Shown: positions 6,852-8,966 of the stretch, piece by piece
How the letters are laid out: each line of letters opens with the position of its first letter
Numbering within the stretch: position 1 is the first letter of the stretch
Assembly: GCA_902373525.1 (NCBI GenBank)
Contig: CABKMN010000094.1
Location: forward strand, 1 to 8,966
Length of the DNA: 8,966 nucleotides
Direction: 5' to 3'
Source of the DNA: an uncultured Bilophila sp.
Lineage (GTDB): Bacteria > Desulfobacterota > Desulfovibrionia > Desulfovibrionales > Desulfovibrionaceae
Translations under genes and position numbers: made by a program
Notes under the pieces: generated by a model
What the model saw: only the letters and a program-made list of their open reading frames with translations
What the model was told of the DNA's origin: nothing
The model's database searches: none

Positions 6852-8324
6852 ATGTCCTGTTTGTTTTCTCCCGGCCATACGCCCGGAAAACCCCATCTGC
6901 TCTGCTCCCGGCGTACGGTAGCGTTGCTGGCGGCGGATTGTGCGGCTCTGTTCGGGACGATGTTCCTGATAGGGCTTCTCCGTGTCTTGACGGGCGGGGA
7001 AATCTCGTTGTCGCAGCATGTCCCGCTGGCGCTGTTCCTGCTGGTGGCGCCCATCGTCAACGCCTTCGAGGGGTTGTACAGCGAAATTCCGCCGGCTTTG
7101 CCGGAGGAACTGCGGATGCTCGGCATTTCCACGTCCATCGCCTATTTCAGCATCGCCATTTTTTTGTTTCTCGGGCGTGGGCACTTGCCTTCGCGCACGG
7201 TCTACTTGTTTTCGTGGGGATTGAGCCTCGGCGTGGTGCCGTTGGTCCGGTGCGCGGTGCGTACCCGGTTTTCGCGCGAAAGCTGGTGGCGGGTGCCGAC
7301 CGTCCTGTTCGGCTCGGGCGAACTGGTCCCGCGCGTGGAAGCCTATCTGAACAGGCACGCCGAAGCGGGTCTGCGCCTGTGCGCCCGGTTCGTCAGCCGG
7401 GCCTGCCCGGAACTGGATCACGATTCCCAAGGTACGATTACCGACGCCGAGAAGACGCTGGACCCGTTGTACAACCGTTCGGACCTTGAGACGTTCGTCC
7501 GGCTTTATCCCAAAACCTGCGCGCTGGTGGTGATGGAGAGGGACGCGCCTCTGGCCTGCCGTCAGGAACTGATCGATCTGGCCAGCCTGTTGTTCCATTC
7601 CGTCATCCTCGTCCCCGAAGATTTGTCGGAAGGGGAGATTCCCTTCTGGGTTCGTCCGCTGGAAATCGGCGAAGTTTTGTGTCTCAAGGTCCGGCAGAAC
7701 CTGCTCGATCCCCGGCGGCTCGCTCTCAAGCGCGGCATGGATTTTGTGCTTTCCCTGCTCGGGGGCATCGTGATTCTGCCGTTCCTCGTGCTCATCGCTC
7801 TTGCCATCAAGGTGGAATCACGGGGCCCCGTGTTTTTCCGGCAAAGCCGTATCGGACGGGACGGGCAGACCATCCATATTTTGAAGTTCCGTACGATGGT
7901 GCGCAATGCCGAGGAAGTGCTCCAGCAGTATCTGGAGACCAATCCGGAGTTGCGCGAAGAGTGGAAGGCGGACCAGAAGCTCCGCAATGATCCGCGCATC
8001 ACCCGGGTAGGGGCGTGGCTGCGGCGCACGAGTCTGGACGAGCTGCCGCAGCTCTGGAACGTGTTAAAGGGCGAGATGAGCCTTGTAGGCCCTCGCCCCA
8101 TCGTCGAGAATGAAATCGTACGTTACGGTTCGGCGTTCGCCTCCTACAAGCGGGTACGGCCGGGCATGACCGGACTGTGGCAGGTTTCCGGGCGCAACGA
8201 TCTTTCGTACAAACAGCGCGTACACCTCGACCGTTTTTACATCTGCAACTGGTCCACATGGTTGGACCTGCTGATCCTCGCCAAGACCCTGCCCGTGGTT
8301 CTCGGGCGCAAGGGCGCGTACTAG
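6852..8324 (+). CDS. wbaP: Undecaprenyl-phosphate hexose-1-phosphate transferase (WbaP type)
   Basis: This enzyme transfers a hexose-1-phosphate (galactose or glucose, from the UDP-sugar) to undecaprenyl phosphate at the inner membrane. That is the first step of O-antigen, capsule or exopolysaccharide repeat assembly. The 490 residues are close to the 476 of Salmonella WbaP. An N-terminal membrane bundle has about four helices (22-43, 58-75, 92-108, 116-134). A nucleotide-fold-like soluble domain follows (about 148-265), with VLFGSGELV at 151-159. The catalytic unit comes last: a membrane segment at 297-319, LKFRTM at 344-349, the Asp-Glu pair in SLDELPQ (D396, E397), SLVGPRP at 410-416 and RPGMTGLWQVSGRN at 436-449. 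The Asp-Glu pair matches the catalytic dyad known from PglC. An in-frame TAA at 6834 limits the start to the ATG at 6852, which has only a weak ribosome binding site (GAG at 6843). No glycosyltransferase gene is adjacent, and a terminator follows, so it looks monocistronic. The sugar specificity cannot be told from the sequence. Confidence 0.9.
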   Translation: MSCLFSPGHTPGKPHLLCSRRTVALLAADCAALFGTMFLIGLLRVLTGGEISLSQHVPLALFLLVAPIVNAFEGLYSEIPPALPEELRMLGISTSIAYFSIAIFLFLGRGHLPSRTVYLFSWGLSLGVVPLVRCAVRTRFSRESWWRVPTVLFGSGELVPRVEAYLNRHAEAGLRLCARFVSRACPELDHDSQGTITDAEKTLDPLYNRSDLETFVRLYPKTCALVVMERDAPLACRQELIDLASLLFHSVILVPEDLSEGEIPFWVRPLEIGEVLCLKVRQNLLDPRRLALKRGMDFVLSLLGGIVILPFLVLIALAIKVESRGPVFFRQSRIGRDGQTIHILKFRTMVRNAEEVLQQYLETNPELREEWKADQKLRNDPRITRVGAWLRRTSLDELPQLWNVLKGEMSLVGPRPIVENEIVRYGSAFASYKRVRPGMTGLWQVSGRNDLSYKQRVHLDRFYICNWSTWLDLLILAKTLPVVLGRKGAY

Positions 8325-8333
8325 AGGGCTTCC

Positions 8334-8353
8334 GCAGGCAAGAGGCTTGCCGC
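8334..8353 (+). other. Small hairpin just after the wbaP stop
   Basis: GGCAAG (8337-8342) pairs with CTTGCC (8346-8351) around an AGG loop, and one bulged A lets two more G-C pairs form. It begins 10 nt after the wbaP stop. The tail is CTTCCCCTTG, not a real U-tract, so it is more likely a 3'-end stabilising element or a weak attenuator than a terminator. Confidence 0.4.
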
Positions 8354-8371
8354 TTCCCCTTGTCCCGTCAA

Positions 8372-8398
8372 GGGCAGATCGTTCTTCATACGATGCCC
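8372..8398 (+). other. Bulged hairpin in the wbaP trailer
   Basis: GGGCA (8372-8376) pairs with TGCCC (8394-8398), and TCGT (8379-8382) pairs with ACGA (8390-8393), with a 2-nt GA bulge and a 7-nt loop. It has no U-tract. Its role is unknown; it may be chance or part of a structured trailer. Confidence 0.3.
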
Positions 8399-8484
8399 GT
8401 AAGCCTCATTCTCCCTATCAATTACGGTTTCGCCGTCTTTCTATTCCGGGTGGATTCCCCCCCGGATTCCTTTAAAAGCGAACG

Positions 8485-8530
8485 AAAAGGGTTCCGCATC
8501 CAGTCCAATCTGGATGCGGGACCCTTTTTT
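8485..8530 (+). terminator. Strong intrinsic terminator downstream of wbaP
   Basis: Positions 8485-8503 pair with 8510-8528 over 19 bp with a single G-U (T8493-G8520) and a six-base loop TCCAAT. A run of six T follows the G/C part (8525-8530). It ends the wbaP transcript 160 nt after the stop codon. Read leftward, the stem is followed by TTTTCGTTCGCTTTT, so it may also stop minus-strand transcription. Confidence 0.9.
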
Positions 8531-8966
8531 CATGCGCTCCTGCGAGCATTGTTACGTCTTCTTGAAGATGTCGAGGCGACGTTACCACGCGTGCGGAGTT
8601 CTTGGGTTCCCCGCACCGTAAAAACCCGGTGATGAACGGCGTCAACGCGCGCGTGGTGTTTCGGCATGCCCCCTTCACGACACCGGACAGCGCCGGGATA
8701 CCCGGATAACGGATTTCGACTTCCACCGCTTCAATCGTTTCTTGTATGATGCCTCGTTTGAGGGGGCGTCAAACGTGAAGCGCCAACACGTGAATGGTTT
8801 TCCATGCCCCGTATAAGCGTTTCAGTCTGATTGAGAGACAGATACTTCGTGTCCAGACGTTCCTTCTTCAGTCCGCTCCGGGAAACTTGCGTTCGGAGGC
8901 TGATTCCGGCGTCTCCAAAGCCGTGTTCCGTCCCGTTTTTGAAAGTCTTTGGGGTGGGAGGGATGG
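8531..8966. other. Gene-poor stretch with no supported gene
   Basis: No convincing coding sequence or RNA gene is visible here. G+C is about 51% over 8701-8880 by hand count, clearly below the genes. Short palindromes occur: CCGGG-ATA-CCCGG at 8693-8705, CACCG/CGGTG around 8616-8633, and CACGTG at 8789-8794. A minus-strand frame stays open from about 8760 into 8472 but has no good start or binding site and runs through the terminator. A TATGAT box at 8744-8749 lacks a matching -35. The last bases (8951-8966) are G-rich. Confidence 0.6.

Noticed and set aside
6786..7598. A 270-codon minus-strand frame across the wbaP promoter and N-terminal region
   Set aside because: Antisense to a well-supported WbaP, with the usual shadow composition (Gln, Arg, His, Gly) and no domain.
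8472..8726. An 84-codon minus-strand frame downstream of wbaP
   Set aside because: The GTG start has no binding site, the frame passes through the strong terminator, and nothing in it resembles a known protein. It is kept only as part of the intergenic finding.
8775..8816. A possible 13-codon leader peptide (GTG after GAGGGGG)
   Set aside because: The purine run at suitable distance is suggestive, but there is no promoter, no regulatory codon run and no visible downstream gene in the window.
8531..8966. A tRNA, tmRNA, SRP RNA or CRISPR array in the gap
   Set aside because: No T-arm GGTTCGA-type signature, no CCA-end cloverleaf, no SRP core motif and no regularly spaced direct repeats were found by eye.

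Overview
The window is high-GC bacterial DNA: hand counts of purL stretches reach about 70% G+C, while the gene-poor right end is nearer 50%. It carries five protein genes I can name or place in a family, one unrecognised membrane protein gene, three strong intrinsic terminators and no RNA gene or mobile element that I can see. The mix suggests a Gram-negative anaerobe, most likely a Desulfovibrionaceae-type deltaproteobacterium. It rests on a PurL with a PurS-like front end and no glutaminase, a long-chain polyprenyl diphosphate synthase (quinone side chain), a WbaP-type sugar-phosphate transferase and a very long pyrimidine/purine-rich terminator. That placement is inference and no search was run.

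Left part (1-4200, minus strand): a polyprenyl diphosphate synthase gene is followed after a 58-bp gap by purL, and a perfect 26-bp inverted repeat lies 4 nt past the purL stop. The two genes are probably one transcript, starting from a putative promoter near 4168-4196.

Middle (4200-6680): a small DUF2065 membrane protein gene runs rightward from a back-to-back promoter. It converges on a leftward gene for an ion-transporter (IT) superfamily antiporter or carrier, and a compact bidirectional terminator sits between them. Upstream of the transporter, on the same strand, is a two-helix membrane protein of unknown function.

Right part (6680-8966): a 176-bp divergent region holds a plausible promoter overlapped by an inverted repeat. 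It drives wbaP, which starts assembly of an undecaprenyl-diphosphate-linked glycan. wbaP is followed by a 160-nt trailer with small hairpins and a strong terminator. The last 436 bp hold no gene I can support.

Taken together this looks like ordinary core-genome housekeeping: purine synthesis, isoprenoid chain synthesis, ion homeostasis and cell-surface glycan initiation. I found no convincing evidence of a new multi-gene system. The leads most worth a second look are the operator-like repeat at wbaP, the hairpin-bearing wbaP trailer, the unrecognised membrane protein and the unexplained right-hand intergenic region.
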